Of a DNA stretch of 64,000 nt, positions 37,158-51,671 are shown piece after piece. A program made the translations under genes and the position numbers. Numbering within the stretch: the stretch's first letter is position 1; each line of letters opens with the position of its first letter. The notes beneath the pieces were generated by a model. The model was not told where the DNA came from and did not search any database. It saw only the letters and a program-made list of their open reading frames with translations. Source of the DNA: Tetrahymena thermophila SB210 (Eukaryota > Ciliophora > Oligohymenophorea > Hymenostomatida > Tetrahymenidae); contig NW_002476322.1 of NCBI RefSeq assembly GCF_000189635.1, positions 310,001 through 374,000 of the forward strand. The letters run 5' to 3'.

Positions 37158-37788
37158 AACTAAAAACTAAAAGTGAAATTTTATAAATAATTTAAAAATT
37201 ATTTGAATGGACAAGATATTTTTTATATTGATATAATAATTTTAATAATTTTATACTTTTTTTGTTAATTTAATTAATTTTCAATGAATTAATTCAATTT
37301 CTTAATTTAAATTTAATAAATCACTTTTTTTGAATCTTTGAAATAATATATAATATTTTTTCATTTTAACTTAGTCTTTTACGTAAAAAAACATAATATA
37401 AAATTTTTTAATTAGTTTTTAAATTTATAATTTTATACTAGATAGATTAAGCTAAGGTTGATTGATGCAAAATTACAGCAAGTAATATAATTTTAAGAAA
37501 TTATATTAAGGCATTTAACATATATTTTGGTGGATTTGATGAAATAATTTAATTTTAAATTTAACCTATTATTTATTTGAAAGTAATTAAATTTATTAAC
37601 AATTTTATTAGTTATTTAGTAGTTATTTATTTATTTTATTATTAATAGTTATTATTTAGTTTTTAAATTAATTTAATTTACATGTTATTGAGTAGCGTTG
37701 TTAAAATTATTTATTTATTTATATTGTTTTAGTTAAATTTGTTTGAAATTTAAGTTATTATTTATTTTTTTATTAATAATTCACAGAT
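37158..37788. other. Intergenic AT-rich DNA
   Basis: About 630 nt between two minus-strand genes, the upstream region of the methyltransferase. T-rich and A-rich tracts only. Confidence 0.55.
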
Positions 37789-40700
37789 TCATTAATGAGA
37801 TTAAGAATTTTTTTATTCTTATTAAGAGATATTATTGTTTATGTTTGATATACTTGATAATTAATCAGAGTTTCGTAATGTTTAAGCAATAGAGAGACTG
37901 CTGTTGTGATTATTTTGTTATTTTAATAATATTTTTAAAATTAAGTCTTCTTCATTTGGATCTCCTAAATCCTCTTTTTCATTTGAGTAATTAGCAACTA
38001 TATTTGTATTTGAGTTAGATCTAGGTATTTTTTCAAAAGCTATTTCAGACTTATTATCTTGTTGTAAATTGCTACAAAAATTAGAGCCTAGTTCGGATTT
38101 ATTATTTTGTATTGATAGAGATATATATGAGGAAGAAGATGAACTTAGCCTTTGCTAGTTATTTTCGCTATTGAACATAAAATATTATGATTATTCATCA
38201 CTTTTTTGTATATTTGGACTGTTTAATTGGGAATTTGAATTTTTGCTAAAAAATGACTTTTGCATTCTTTGGCTTTTTTGCATAATCGTGTTTGCAATAG
38301 TGATTTACCAATTTCCATTTTTTTAGGCTATTTCTTCATCTCCAGAAATCAAATTTAAAAATATAACATCTTCGTTTGCTTTTAATAGGCTGATTTCTTG
38401 ATGATCATCTTTATGAATACCTTCCAATCTATCTTAAATTGATGTTTGGGATGATATGTTATTTTATTCATTAACCTATGATTTATGAGATTTATTGCTT
38501 TTATTTGATAAAACTTTTTTTTCTGACCCTATATTTAATTTGGTAGTAGTTGATCTTTTTATTAGTGGTGAAGTATCTTCTAAATCCCCATAGGATTCTT
38601 TATCTTAGTTTTCTATATTCATGTTATGCACTTTAGTTTTTATTTCTTAAAAAAAATTTTTATAATTGAAAAATAAATCATTTAATTACTTTTATTGAGA
38701 ATTTTTTCTTCTGAGCTTTACTAGCTGAATATGTTTTTCTTGCTGAACATAGACTTAACGTTATTGTGAGGTTCATCACTCATTAATTGATTGCTACCCA
38801 ACTATAATTCTTCTTCAATTTTTTGATTTGCTAAATTACTCAAGTCCATGATTTTGATTTCTTTCATCTATTAATAAAATGTACTTTTCTTTTTTACTTA
38901 CTTACGTCCAAGAAATTATGTCCTTTGTTAAACTTTTTCATCTTCAGAACTGATTTCTGATTGAAAGCATCCTATATTTGCCTTTTCTAAATTTTTTAAT
39001 GATAACTTCTCATCGCTTAAACACTCTCTGCTCTTTTATAAGCTCTAGCTATCATCGCTATTATCCAAATTATCTCTCACTTGTTTTATTAGTTTTGAGT
39101 TTACTTAATTTTTTTTTTAATAACTTAAGCTGTCAACACTTTTTACAAGATCGTTTTTATATATTGAGCTTTTGTTAGATTTTATTTAGCCATTTATTTA
39201 AAGAAAATTTAAATCAAAAGAATGTCTTGATTCTCTACTTCTCTATATTTCTTTCATATTAAGGAAAGATATCAAATTACTTTTCTTTTTATTAATTTCA
39301 TCACTAAATAGGGATAATTTCTAATGGGCTTGACTTTGAGGACAAGATTTTACTTAGCTAGCTGCTTGTGTTTAAACTTACTTAATTTTAGGATCCACTT
39401 AAGTGTCATATGAAAATTTCCTAATTTTATCTCTAACCAAGTACCCAAAATATTATTTGTTAACTTCTATGCAGGGAGAATCATTAAAACTCCTTTTGCG
39501 AAGATTTGGAGATCGATAAATAGTATTTTCTGCTTTACTTGTCTAATAAGGGCTTTCTTTAAGAACTCTTGGAGATGATATTTCATCAATAGAATTCTTT
39601 TTATAATTTTCTTAAATTATTTTAGGAGTTTGATTGCTTTTGTTTGGTGAAGAGCACGCAGAGTTTTTGCTACTTTCAAGGTTTTAATAGGAAAAATTGA
39701 TCATACTGCTAAAAAATTCTCTTTTCTATTGAATAGCTGCTGCTGCTTCTAAATTAAATAAATTATGAATACTTGGTTACTTTACAGAATCTTAAAGTAA
39801 TTCTTTAAAACATTCTTCTTATCTCTGCATTTACTTTAGTTCTTCCTCTTCATCTTCTGCTTTTTAATTCCAATCAAAAAGTTTCTTTTCTTTTTTATTT
39901 AAAAATGAAAACCCTACTTCATTAATCTTTATCGAGTGTTTTTGAGTAAGAACTTAGCTTTAATCTTCAAAAGTAATTTGATCTAAATCTTTCAACAAAT
40001 ATGTATGAAACTCTTTAGGTTTGAATTTCCATCCATAATTTTTTTCTGAGTTCCCATTTGATGAAGATCTACTCTTTTAGGAATCAGCTGATGAAACACT
40101 ACTGTTACTGCTATTTAAGCTGTCCAATTCATCCTCATTACTATATTCATCGACATTGGTATTCCAGTTTCTATTTTTTTTCCTTCCTCTTTTTTCATTG
40201 TTATTTTAGATATTTTCATCATTACTTAGTTTTATTTAATCTAACATTTCTAAACTCTTTAATTAATTATCTGGTTTTTTCATTGGTGAACTAAGAAATA
40301 TCTTCTTCATATTTGGTGTTGCAGGAGCATTTTAAATTGCTCTAGTCGGGGTTGATAAAACAGGAGTCTTTGGAGTACGTATTCCTAAAGACTGTGAGCT
40401 TAACAAACTGCTACTGCTTCCAAGTTTGGGAGTATGATTTTTACTTTTTAGCATAGGTGAATCAAGTTATAACTTCTAAAGTACTTATTGCTATTGTTCT
40501 TTCTTTGATTAAAGAGAACTTACTGATTCTCCTCGTTCTTCCTCATCCACTTAGTTTGGTTTCTTTTAGTTTATTTTAATTAAAAAATAATAAAATCATT
40601 ATAATCTTAAACAATTAATTGTTTTTGAAAACAATTTTAAATGTTCAAATTAGTATTAAATGATTGAAAAATAATTTAATTTACTTATTTAGGAGTTCCT

Positions 40701-43700
40701 ACTTAAAGCGTTATAGTTTTTTTGATAGGACTATTCAAACGCTAAAAGACATCTTAATTTTTTGAAGAATTACCAGTATTGTTTTATTTTTCTGATTCCT
40801 TTTTACCTTCAATAAGCTATTTTCTTCTGTTGAGAAGTGATTATTTAGCATTACAATTCAATTAAAATTTTTATTTGCTAGGTTATTCTTCCTCTCCTAA
40901 TTTTCCTTTCAATATTTTCTACTGTACTTAGACCATTTTATTTAAGTCTGCCCATTTATTTTCTTAATAAATTTAAATTTAAAATAAATTTTACTCAAAA
41001 TTTTTAAAAATTACAATCCTCTATCCAACATTCATAGTGACTGTTTTATTCAATACATTTAACAACACTTTCTGCTAGTTTCTTCAAGTGCCCAATATAT
41101 GATTTTTGTATTACTTTTGTTACATGAGTTACAGGGTTAGTAATTCTCCTAGTAGTGACTTCTGAATTTGAAATAATATAATTCACTAGTTTAACTCTTT
41201 TGATAATCTTTTTAATTATAATTGTCACTTTAAATCCAAAAAAAATAAATAATATTTACATAAAATATCCAAGAAGGGTTATCATTTTGTTAAGCAACTT
41301 CAATAATAGTTTCAAACAAATGTAAGACATTTAAATGAAGTTGATTGTTCCACTCATACTAAAAAAATAAGACCTTTTTTTAAGAAATAAAATTAAAACA
41401 AATTAAGAATAAAAATCCATATAAATAAATAAATAATTTTGTAAATTATTAATTAATCACTCTAAAAATTTTTACAATTATAATTTATAGTATCTCTTAG
41501 TCAAATATTTCCTAAACAACTTCCTTTATTTTAAATGAGAAAGCAAGTTCTATTAATTTAATTAGCTTTAGTCTATGAGCTTAAAACATTGCAATTTTTT
41601 CACCAAACTGCCCATCAAATGAATCAATTTTTTTTTACTTTTAGAATAATAAAATTGTTTATGTTTCAAATAAAATTATTTTTATTTTAATTATTAATTC
41701 GTAATCTTAAGCTTACTTGTGCTAAATTCAATTCTCTTTTTATTGAGATAATGGATTCTTTGAAATACTTCTCCACGATTTTATTTCCTTTAATTGTTTC
41801 TAATTTTTGATTAATAATTAGGGCTATTCATAAAAATTGTAATTAAATACCAAATTCTATGCGAAATTAAATGTCCTCATTCTAGAGAAAAGCGAGAAGA
41901 TGCTAAGCAACATCACTATTGAAGCTAATTTCATCTATATTCTATAAAAATGAATTTTCTTAAAGAAAACATTCAGTTTTTAATCATTTATTTACATTGC
42001 TTGAAAGTGACTAAAATACTTTTTATGAATGGTAATTTAATATATAAAAACCTAAATCCTCGCCTCTATTGATATCTTAAAAATGGTCAAGGATTTCACA
42101 AATTATCATGCTACTATTTTTCATCTTCCAAAATAAAATATCTTACTCTAAATTCTATTCTTAGCAGATGCTTTCAGATTTCTGCTTCTATTTTTCATCT
42201 ATATTTTATGACTCAGGCAAAGCAGAAGAAGCATCTGCATTAGTACTAATATTATTGCCAGAATTTTTTATTATTTATTAGTTTTAAAAATTATTTTATA
42301 AATTATCAAAAATCCCTTCAATCAATTCGCATTTTTTTTGAAAATGAAATTAAATTCTAATTTCTTCTTCATCTTACTTCTTTTCTTAAAGAAGATCTTT
42401 AGGCAGAGCACTTTGACTCGGTGCATCTACCTCAAATAACTATTTAGGTTAATTTATAATAAGTAAAATTAAATCCATTATTGTTTGGTCGTCTACCATA
42501 CAAACTAGTCGATCACAGAACGAAGGAATTTTCTCAAATATGTAATATTCCATCTATATTTATAAAGAAAAAAATATAACTTTTAGAAATTTAAAACTAA
42601 AATGTGTACTTCTTTCATGTTTCTGTTGAAGAAATTAAGGAAGACTTAGTAGAAGTAGGAAATAGAAATAGAGTTTGAAGTTGTTTTAAAATCAAATAAC
42701 AGACTCAAGAAATACAAAAGGAAATCAACTTAATGTTTTTCTTCATCATCCCCATCACACAATAGTTACAAATTGCTTTGTTGAGATGATGATAAATTTA
42801 ATGTTTATAAGTATTATTGAGATTTTTAATAATTTCGCTTCTAAATGTTTGGTTCTACTGACACATCTTCTAAAAAGCTTGATTATTTAATATACTTATT
42901 TCCTTATTCACTGAAAGAATTTAAAATAGGAGAAGGATAAGAATTGTCACTCTCATTAGCAGATGTTGCATGTACCAGCAGTTAATCTTTATATGAATAC
43001 AAATTATAAAAGGTTTCTGCCCCTTTATTTTTTGCAACTTTATCTTTTGGTGGGAAAAACATGTAGGAGATTTCCTTTTAATCAGAGCTAATAACATCGG
43101 CTGCATGGTGAGACAACCTTTTTTTAAATTAATTTTTTGTTTATTTTGGCACTTTTAACTTTATTGGCTAGATTTTTTTAAATAAGATGTTTATTTTGTA
43201 AAATGAAATGAGCTTTTTTAACGATAATTGCTATGCTTGACTTAAATTAGTAATTAATGATTACAAGAAATAGTTAACATATTCTGATTGACAAGTTTTA
43301 TTAGCTGAATTTCGTTCATCCTTAGACTAATCTTCTACCTTTATAAAGTCTATGATTTCCTTCATATGAGCACATATTCTAATTAAAATAAAATAGAAAA
43401 GATAATTAAATAAAATATTTTATCCTATTTAAATTGTTTGTGAATTTGTAATTAGTTAATATATATTCCTCATAATCTTCGGCAAAAGCATTAATGAGTT
43501 TAAAACTAAAAACATCAATTCAGAATCACTTAAAATATGAAAAGTTGCTATACTTCTCAATTAGCGAATTGTTAGATTATTCTAATGTTTAAACAAAATC
43601 TGCATGTGTGAATATTTCCAATATTGTGACATTTGGCCTTAAAAGCAAACTAAGTAAAGAGTCGTTTGGTAAAATCGAATTAAAAGATATTGTATTTTGA

Positions 43701-43885
43701 GGAGAAATTTTTATGTTTAAGCTCATAATCTTTTCATCTGATTGCTAGTTAGATACTTAACTATGTAGTAGAGTTTCTACTTAGACTAGGCTTTAATTAT
43801 ATTGGAGCTTTTGTATCACCTTATTTTCTTTTTGCTGAATTTAGTCTTCTAATTTTTCATCTTTAAAATTAGAATTTTGCTGCAT
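37789..43885 (-). CDS. SAPS-domain regulatory subunit of PP6-type phosphatase
   Basis: Twelve exons give 5220 nt, 1739 residues. Boundaries used: 43554-43885, 42610-43378, 41996-42553, 41851-41941, 41717-41799, 41476-41637, 41260-41358, 41015-41207, 40685-40962, 38906-40562, 38690-38830 and 37789-38645. SAPS proteins (yeast Sap155/185/190/4, animal PP6R1-3) are helical-repeat scaffolds binding the Sit4/PP6 catalytic subunit. Signatures: RPNVTILEIFTHADFVQTLE near residue 80, FEKIPSFCDRLVCMVDDQTI after residue 367, FQAHRLKLIKLIELAF, YEWNNQLHLNVLHLFETI, and SYIGHLKKLAESVVKCIE, equal to the GYMGHL motif near the SAPS end. A 500-residue insert rich in Ser and Gln splits the early repeats. The last 950 residues are disordered with many Ser-Pro and Thr-Pro sites. 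Introns are mostly 49-116 nt, and several contain in-frame stops, which fixed the splicing. Confidence 0.78.
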
Positions 43886-44922
43886 GCTATCTAATTATTT
43901 ACTTAAACCTACCTACCTCTTTATTAAAAAACAATTAAAGGTTATTTAACTTTTTTTAATTATTTTACTATAACAAAACTATTAATGTTAATTTGATTAA
44001 ATTGATTGATTATTAGTTAATTAATTAATAATTCATTTTTATATATCTTGTTTGCATGATAGTCATATATATTTCTTCTCTTCCTTTAAATATTTTATTT
44101 GACTATTATCATTCATTCATCAATTAATTAGCTATCTATTATGATTATGTTGTTGTATATTTATTGCTACTTAAAGAATTATAATGACAATCATCTAATT
44201 TAATTTTTAGCAAACTTAAATAAAAATATTATTTATTCCCTTAAAAAACTCTCTTTTCTTATTCTTTACTTTAGATTAAAATTTATTCAATCTACCTACT
44301 CAAATCCATTTATTTTTTCTGACAAAATAAAAAGAAGAATGTATTTTTTAAAAATTAGAAATTAGATATTTATTTCTCATCTTAATTGGATTTATTTAGT
44401 GATATCTTTCAAAAATAATAAATATTAGCAATTATTTTATTTTCATCAAAATATTTATATTTATTTTTACAATGTTGAGTAATTTATTTTTCTAATTCAT
44501 TAAATTTTATTGTTTTAATTGTAAAGTTTTTTTTGTTTTAACATTTTAATTTATTAAAAATAAAATAATAAATGCATTATTATTGTAATTTTAAAATAAA
44601 ATAAACAAATTCATGAATTATATTATTAAATGTATTATTATTGTTAAAAACCTAAGAGTAGTTTATTAAATCTATTTTTTTATCATTTTACATTATAATC
44701 AAATCTTTTAAATTTTATCTTTTGAAGTCAAGAATTTTCTAAATTATTAATAATTCTTTTAAAAATGCTATTTATTTCTGATTATGATTATTTACCATAA
44801 GTAAAATATTTATTATATGGTTAAGCTTTCCTTTTTTAAATTATATGTTTTGATTGAAAACAAATTTATCATTCATAAATACTAAAACAAGTAAGATATT
44901 CTTAATTAATATAATTATTATT
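43886..44922. other. AT-rich intergenic DNA
   Basis: About 1 kb upstream of the SAPS gene. No coding-like sequence or clear repeat was noticed. Confidence 0.5.
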
Positions 44923-45585
44923 TCACAACTTAAGCTAAAATGAGTTTTATAGATAATTATAAAACTAACAAAAGATCAAAAAAAACATTTCAGTTTTTTG
45001 GTTATTTGAATTCTTTTTATCTTTTATGGTGGAGGGTTAATTTAAAAAGCTCTACTAATAAAAAATGTTGGTCCTTTAATTTTTTGAAAAAATTAGAATA
45101 AAAACTAATTAATTGAAATTTAAATTAAAAACCTACTATTGTGTAAATGAAATTTAACTAATAAAAATTTATTGCATTTTGTTATTCATGGTAATACTAT
45201 TTGATATAAATTTTTACTCAAATAACAATTAAACAAAAATAAAAGAATTACCTAATTGACATTTATATAATACTTATTTTTATTTAACTTTATAATTTTT
45301 AATTTTTCCTAGAAATTAATATTATTTTTATGCCAATTTTTAGCCAATATAAATATTAATTTTATGTAAACAGAGAATACTTACTTTTGAATATTTTTTG
45401 TTTGTTTTGTATTTTAATTAGTAATTGAAGTCTTTAATAGGTTGAAATTATTATTGTTAAATGCTAAGAAATCACTATCTATCTTTAGTTCAATTGAATT
45501 ATCTTTATATCAAATAAAATTAATTAATTACCTCTTTGCTTGAAGACACTATTCACTTACCAAAATATTTGAAAATTTTAAGCAT
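44923..45585 (-). CDS. Hypothetical small four-exon gene
   Basis: Exons 45561-45585, 45385-45502, 45252-45308 and 44923-45196 join with consistent phases to 474 nt, 157 residues, ending in TGA. The second exon has clear coding composition (DNSIELKIDSDFLAFNNNNF). Later exons are Gln/Asn/Lys-rich, with a hydrophobic stretch (QLVFILIF) and a tail with TIKDKKNSNNQKTE. Introns are 54-76 nt and begin GTAAG or GTAAT. No family is recognised. The phase agreement and the contrast with flanking DNA support a gene, but the fourth exon is AT-rich and may be mis-bounded. Confidence 0.42.
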
Positions 45586-46083
45586 CTATAAATTATATTT
45601 AAATGAGAAAATTCTTTTTTATTGAAATATCAAAAATTAATACAAAATGACAATTTTTATTTTTGATTTGAAATAAGAAACAAATTAATAGTAAATTATT
45701 ATAACTAATAAGTTTTTTTTTTGATATTTCATCTTGGATTTAAATGTTAAATTTCATAATTTCTTTTTTATTAATTAATTTTAAACTCTTATAAGTTTAA
45801 TGAACCAATAATTAATTGTAATTCTTAAAGATAGACAAATACTAAAGGTTTCTATAATAAAATAAAATTTTATACATATAAATAGTTATTTAAATTTAAT
45901 TATTGATGTTATTACTTAAAAAATTACTACTTTTCATTCTGATAAATAGTATCTTTTTTATGATGATTAATAAAAAAAAGTAAATATAAATTAGTAAATT
46001 TTGTACAAATTGTAAATTTTTTATTAAAATGAGCAAATTTGTGAAATCTATACAATAAATTAAAAATTATCCTTAAGTTCAAG

Positions 46084-46584
46084 ATGAATTCATATAAAAT
46101 GAGCAAGAATTATAATAGAAGTTTTTTTGGACAAACATAAATTTAAAAGGAAGTTATTTTTTTATTGGTTTTTACTTATTTGTATGTTTACAGCTTTTTA
46201 TTGAAAAGTTAAAAAATGATTGACGTCAATAAAGATTATATACTGAATTGCTTTTATCAAATAATTTCATTTGTGCTTATTATTTGGTGGGGATTTTAAA
46301 AGCAAAAATTGCAATCACAATAAAAATATGAATTGAGTAATTGGTTTCTAAAGTTAATCAAATCTTAATAAAATAAAATTCTACACTCCCTCCATAAATA
46401 TTTTGTAAAAGAAATTATTAAATCAATAATTATATTTAAATCAAATTATGGATAGTATTGTTTACAACAGTTTACACTTATTACATTTGTTCAAATATAT
46501 AAATTGAATTTCGTATTTATTCTGAAAAATTTTTAATTATTTTCTATTCATCCATATTCCTCATCTAGTATAATCAAGAGATGA
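46084..46584 (+). CDS. Hypothetical small membrane protein
   Basis: An uninterrupted frame of 166 residues from ATG to TGA. Two hydrophobic segments are visible near the N-terminal half (IFLLVFTYLYVYSFLL and QIISFVLIIWWGF), then a Lys/Gln/Asn-rich remainder. With TGA the only stop, an open frame this long in AT-rich DNA is not by itself proof. Residue variety (W, D, C, H) favours a gene. It lies 138 nt before the large cysteine-rich protein on the same strand. No family is recognised. Confidence 0.4.
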
Positions 46585-46721
46585 ATACAAACAAATATTT
46601 ATTAATATTTAGCAAAAATAATTTGTATTTCCTTCAGAAATATAAAATTTCTAATTTAATTTGCTATAAAAGAAATTTTTTCAAAAAATAATCTAAAATT
46701 GAAGAGAAAAAGAAAATAATA

Positions 46722-49700
46722 ATGACAGAAACTTGTTAATCAGCCAAGTTTTTTTATTTTTTAACAATTCTAAATTTAATTCTTACTGTAACAGCAGATC
46801 CAGACATATTACCCATTTAAGTAGATGGGAATGTCTATTAGATTTAAGAATAATCTGCAATAGTTTATAAAAAGCTCCCTGAAGATAAATGGAGATATAG
46901 CACTTATGACTTGTCTGGATCTATAACATAAACATATATCTTGAATGGGTTTTAAGATTTAGCTTAGTCTTTGTATTTCATTGAATAAAATAATTTTCTC
47001 AACTTCTATACATAAAACAATCTAAATTTCTAAATTATAGATTTAACTAAACTTACTAGCTAGAAACCTGATTATTTATAGATAAATTCTGTTATTTTGA
47101 ACAGTTAATGCACATAAGTTAATATGATCAGAAAATATGGGTCATACTACTTTTATATTTGTTCAAATCCCAAGATTTTTTTTTACGAATAATCAATAGC
47201 TTAATTATAAGCATCAAAAGCAAGTTAATCTTACAGCTAATTAGACATGACCTAAGATTATATTATGCTATATCCTTATGTCCTATGTTACAAAGGAAAT
47301 ATATTTACAAAGTTTGTTTCTTTGCCTTATACAATTTATAAATTGATTGATCTAAATTATGATTTATTTCTTCTTGACTACTCAACATTTTGCATAGCTA
47401 ATTTAGCAGTTGATACTTAGACATTTTCATGCAAATACAGTTATTTTGTTGGTTCTGATAAAACAAATTTGATATTAACAAAAGTTTTTGAGTCCAACAG
47501 AAAATAGCTAATTTTTACTAGGATTCTTGATAAAAAAAGTAGTTTATATATTAAATATGAAGTATTTGATGTTACAAACTTACAAATGATAAATAGGGGT
47601 TTTAGTAGTTTTGAAGATAATACAAATTCGTAGACTATAATATAATATTAAAATATAATGTATCCAAGCAAAGGATATGTTTGGAATATAGCTTACGCTC
47701 CGTAAACCAATTCAGTAATAGGTTATGAAAAAACCGTCACTTAAAACCATGAATACTTACTAGTTAACGAACCCTTTTACAATTTAAATTTCTAGCAAGG
47801 TTATACAATATTTTTGAATAAAGATAAATCAGCAAATTATCTCCTAGATATCCGAGATGCAATGAACTTTAATTGCGTATCAGGTTAACATATTCAATTA
47901 GATTTTACATGTAGTAACTCTAATTGCCCTTCCTTTTCATATCTTGATAATTCTAAAAATAAATGCTATTGTGACTCAAATGCTGTTTATTCACCTTAAG
48001 CAAACTCTTGTACTTGCTCTTATGGGTTTACTCAATCCGCTGATAGCAAATCATGCATTTGCTAAACTGGCTATTATGTAAGTTAAGGGTAGTGCTTAAA
48101 ATGCAATGCTGGTTGCTTGACTTGTAACGGTCCTTTATCAACTAATTGTTTAACATGTTAAACTGGTAAATATCTTTTTTAAGATAATTCTTGCTTAACT
48201 TGTGATTAATCTGGATAAATTCAATAAGGATCATAATGTATTTGTAAAAGTAACTATTATTAAAATGGTAATTAATGCTCTTAATGCAGTTCTAGCTGCA
48301 AAACATGTAATGGTCCTAATTTAAATAATTGTCTAACCTGTATTGATGGATTATATCTGCATCCAGATAATTCATGCTAGTCATGTGATACAAACGGATA
48401 TTTTATACAAGGTTAAAAATGTGTTCTATGTAGTGCAAATTGTTAAACCTGTGATGGATCTTCATATAATAATTGCTTAACTTGCAAAACAGGTCTTTAT
48501 TTATTTGAAAATAAATCATGCAATAATTGTGACACTAATAATCGATATTTCATAGACGGTATTAATTGTAAATAGTGTAATTCTCAATGTTAAAGCTGTA
48601 AAGGAAATCAACCAACTGATTGCCTTACATGCCCCTCAGGTAAATACATGTTTGCAGATAACTCTTGTAATAAATGTGACACCTTAAATAAGTTCTATAT
48701 AGATGGGCTTAAGTGCTTGTAATGTAATCCTCAATGCTATAATTGCCAAGGACCTCTACCTACTAATTGCCTTACATGCCCTGCAGGCAAATATTTATTT
48801 ATTGATAAATCCTGCTCAAATTGTGATACTCTAAATGGATTTTTTATCAAAGATAATTTATGCATAAAATGCCATCCTTAATGTTCAAATTGTTTAGGAT
48901 CCCTTCATACAAATTGCACATCTTGTCCTAAAGATAAATATTTATTTCCAGATAATTCTTGCTAATTTTGTAATATATTAAATGGATACTTTATAAGTGG
49001 TATAAAATGCTTAAAATGTAATGCTTAATGCTCAAATTGCTAAGGACCACTAGAGACTGATTGTCTAACATGCCCGAAAGGTAAATACTTGTTTGCAGAT
49101 AACTCTTGCTAAAATTGCAATACAAAAAATGGATTCTTTATAAGTGGAATGAAGTGTTTAAAATGTAATGCTCTATGCTAAAGTTGCAAAGGCCCTCTAC
49201 CTACCGACTGTTTAACTTGTCCTTTAGGGAAATATTTACAATCAGATCGATCTTGCTAAGATTGCGATACCTTTAATGGATACTTTATAGATGGTATGAA
49301 GTGCATTAAATGCTTTGGTAAATGCTCAAGTTGTTCAGGACCTCTACCTAATGATTGCCTAACATGCCCAGTTGGGAAATTTTTATTACCAGATTATTCT
49401 TGTTAATATTGTAATACTTAAGATGGTTTCTTTATTAGAAATACTAAATGTATTCCTTGCAATCCTGGGTGTAAAACATGCAAAGGCCCTTTGATCACTG
49501 ACTGCTTAACTTGTCCTGATTAGAAGTATTTATTTACAGATAACACTTGCCGTACTTGCTTAACAAGTAAAGGTTATTTTAAAAAAAATATATAGTGCCT
49601 TCCTTGTGATAAAGCTTGCTAAACTTGCTTTGGAGAAAATAAGAATCAATGTTTAAGCTGCAATGAAAACTCTTAACTGTTTTAAAATCTTTGTGAGTAA

Positions 49701-51011
49701 TAATACGATACTTATCATTCAAATTACTTCAATGATTAGAAGATAAAATAGACCTCATAACAATTTCAAACAGGAATATAAGTTTCATTTGCAAGCACTA
49801 TAATTTCAAGCATACTTTTGACTACGATATCATCATCAAGCTTTAGCTTAGTTGCTAATGGTCTTAATTCTTAAAAAGTTAGTTTTCATATCCTTATCGA
49901 TACAAAATTACCTGCTTAAATATATAAAGTGCTTATTCAATTTAAATCTTAATTCCCATCAATGCAATATAAATACCTAAATGCTTATGAAAGCATATTG
50001 GATCAAAGTGATACTTAATTTTAAGATTCTAGATACAAACTTGTCAACCTTTCATTTAACATTTTATAGTCATGTGGACATACCTTATTCATTTTTGCAA
50101 TCTGTTTATTTGTCTATATTATATTTTATTTTCTTGTAGAAAAATTAAATGACCAAAATAAAATACAGTAAAATTCAAGGGCTATCTACGAAAGACTAAT
50201 CAGCAACATTATTATCTAATTCTTTTAACTGGTAATTACTATGTTTGTAGTAGGTATTAATCAATAAATAAAATCTTTTTTTCTAGTAAGTGAGTCTATT
50301 GGATTAATATTAACAAAAGTCCTATTGGTAATCCTACTCGCCTCTCTTTCTATATTTTTGTTTTAATAGTAAATTTAGATGTTAAACAAATTTAAGAGGA
50401 AAGATTATGATAAACTTAGCTTTGATAAGATAAATAGAGAAAAATTATTAAATGGTGCTATTTTTGATTGTAAGATAAGAAGAAATGTTTATTTTATTTC
50501 ATTCTTCTTCGAATATATATTATTTCCAACAGTTATTATTTAACTGAGCTCTTAGTGGTTAAGTGCTTGGGTAATATCTATAACAATTACTTCTATAGAA
50601 TTAATCATATTTATTTATTATAGGCCCTTTATATCAGTGTTAACGAACATATATTCCATATTAAACAGTTTTATATGGTTAGCACTCTACATATAATACT
50701 CAATTATAAACTTCTATATCTAAAAGAATGAGTTTAGCAGTAGCTTTATAAATAATTTAGATACAATTTGCTAATCGTTTCTAATCACTTTATTTATAGT
50801 TATTGCATTGTAACCTTTATATATATTAATAAACCTGATCCTCGAAATTATAACTATTATTTAATAAATGAGAAAAATGAAATAGGATAAAAATGATATA
50901 GATAATTATTACATAAAAGAATCTTCCTAAATAGAATTAACTCAAAAAAACATGATAAGATTTAAATATAAAAAATATAAATATAATTAAAAAAAATAAA
51001 GCATGTTATGA
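46722..51011 (+). CDS. Large secreted-and-anchored cysteine-rich repeat surface protein
   Basis: A single open frame of 1429 residues. Residues 1-28 look like a signal peptide (FFYFLTILNLILTVTA). Residues 30-390 have no recognised fold. Residues about 395-1000 hold about a dozen furin/GFR-like repeats of roughly 45-50 residues with pattern C-x2-C-x3-C-x2-C-x-G-P-x6-C-L-T-C-x2-G-K-Y-L-F-x-D-N-S-C. After a spacer come about seven hydrophobic segments (from CGHTLFIFAICLFVYIIFYF on) and a basic tail. Ciliates have many such proteins at the cell surface; ligand and role are unknown. Repeats are closely similar to one another, so unequal exchange is likely. The 3' two thirds are duplicated at 56.2-58.6 kb. 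Confidence 0.82.
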
Positions 51012-51190
51012 TTAATTTAAAAAATTTCTTAATTATATTGAAATTTAATTTTCAAAAAAGTAATCTTAATAAAGATTAGTAACAAAAATATAATAAAAAT
51101 ATTTAATTTAGTAATAAAAATAAACTAAAATTAAATAAATTTATATTGTCATCTTAACAAATTCATTAATAAATAGTTTTTAATATTTTC
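48090..51190 (+). repeat. Source copy of a roughly 3-kb segmental duplication
   Basis: From about 48090 (the TGCTTAAAATGC region) through the stop at 51011 and on to about 51190 the sequence matches 56205-58630 at high identity by eye, including non-coding 3' flank. Relative to this copy, the other lacks about 390 nt near 48195-48580 and about 280 nt near 48780-49060, both whole cysteine-repeat units. Direction of copying is inferred from this copy having the intact 5' gene. Confidence 0.75.
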
Positions 51191-51671
51191 AAAAATTAAT
51201 TTATATTTTTCTTATGATTATCAAAATATACAACAAATACGAATTTTTTTATTTAAAAAATGAATTTTTGTTGAAAAATATTTTTTTATTAAATTTTCTG
51301 ATTTTAAGTGAGCCTATCAAAAAAGAAATTTTTTATTTTCAGTTAAAAAAAATTAATTCAAGATTAAATGTTTGATATAAAAATATAGATTTCTTCATTA
51401 AAAAGCAAATTAAATCTTAAATTAAACAATTTTTTATTTTTTTTCTTCCATCAGATTCTAAACTGCTTAAAGACATATTTTTTATTTATTTCTTTTAAAT
51501 TTTCTTTATTTATAAAACAATATTTATTGTTCTACTAATTATATTTTTCTTATCCACAAAATTATTATGCAAGAATAGCTCTAATTATTTTTTGATGAAA
51601 TTATATTAATTTACAAAAATTCCTCGAATTATAAAAAATTTAAAATGTTTTATTGATATTCATAAAATTAT
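51191..51671. other. AT-rich intergenic DNA
   Basis: About 480 nt past the duplicated 3' flank of the cysteine-rich gene. No feature recognised. Confidence 0.5.

Noticed and set aside
43380-43560. Broken reading frame near the start of the SAPS gene
   Set aside because: A 175-nt intron (43379-43553) joins LIEK to ICAHMKEIIDF in phase.
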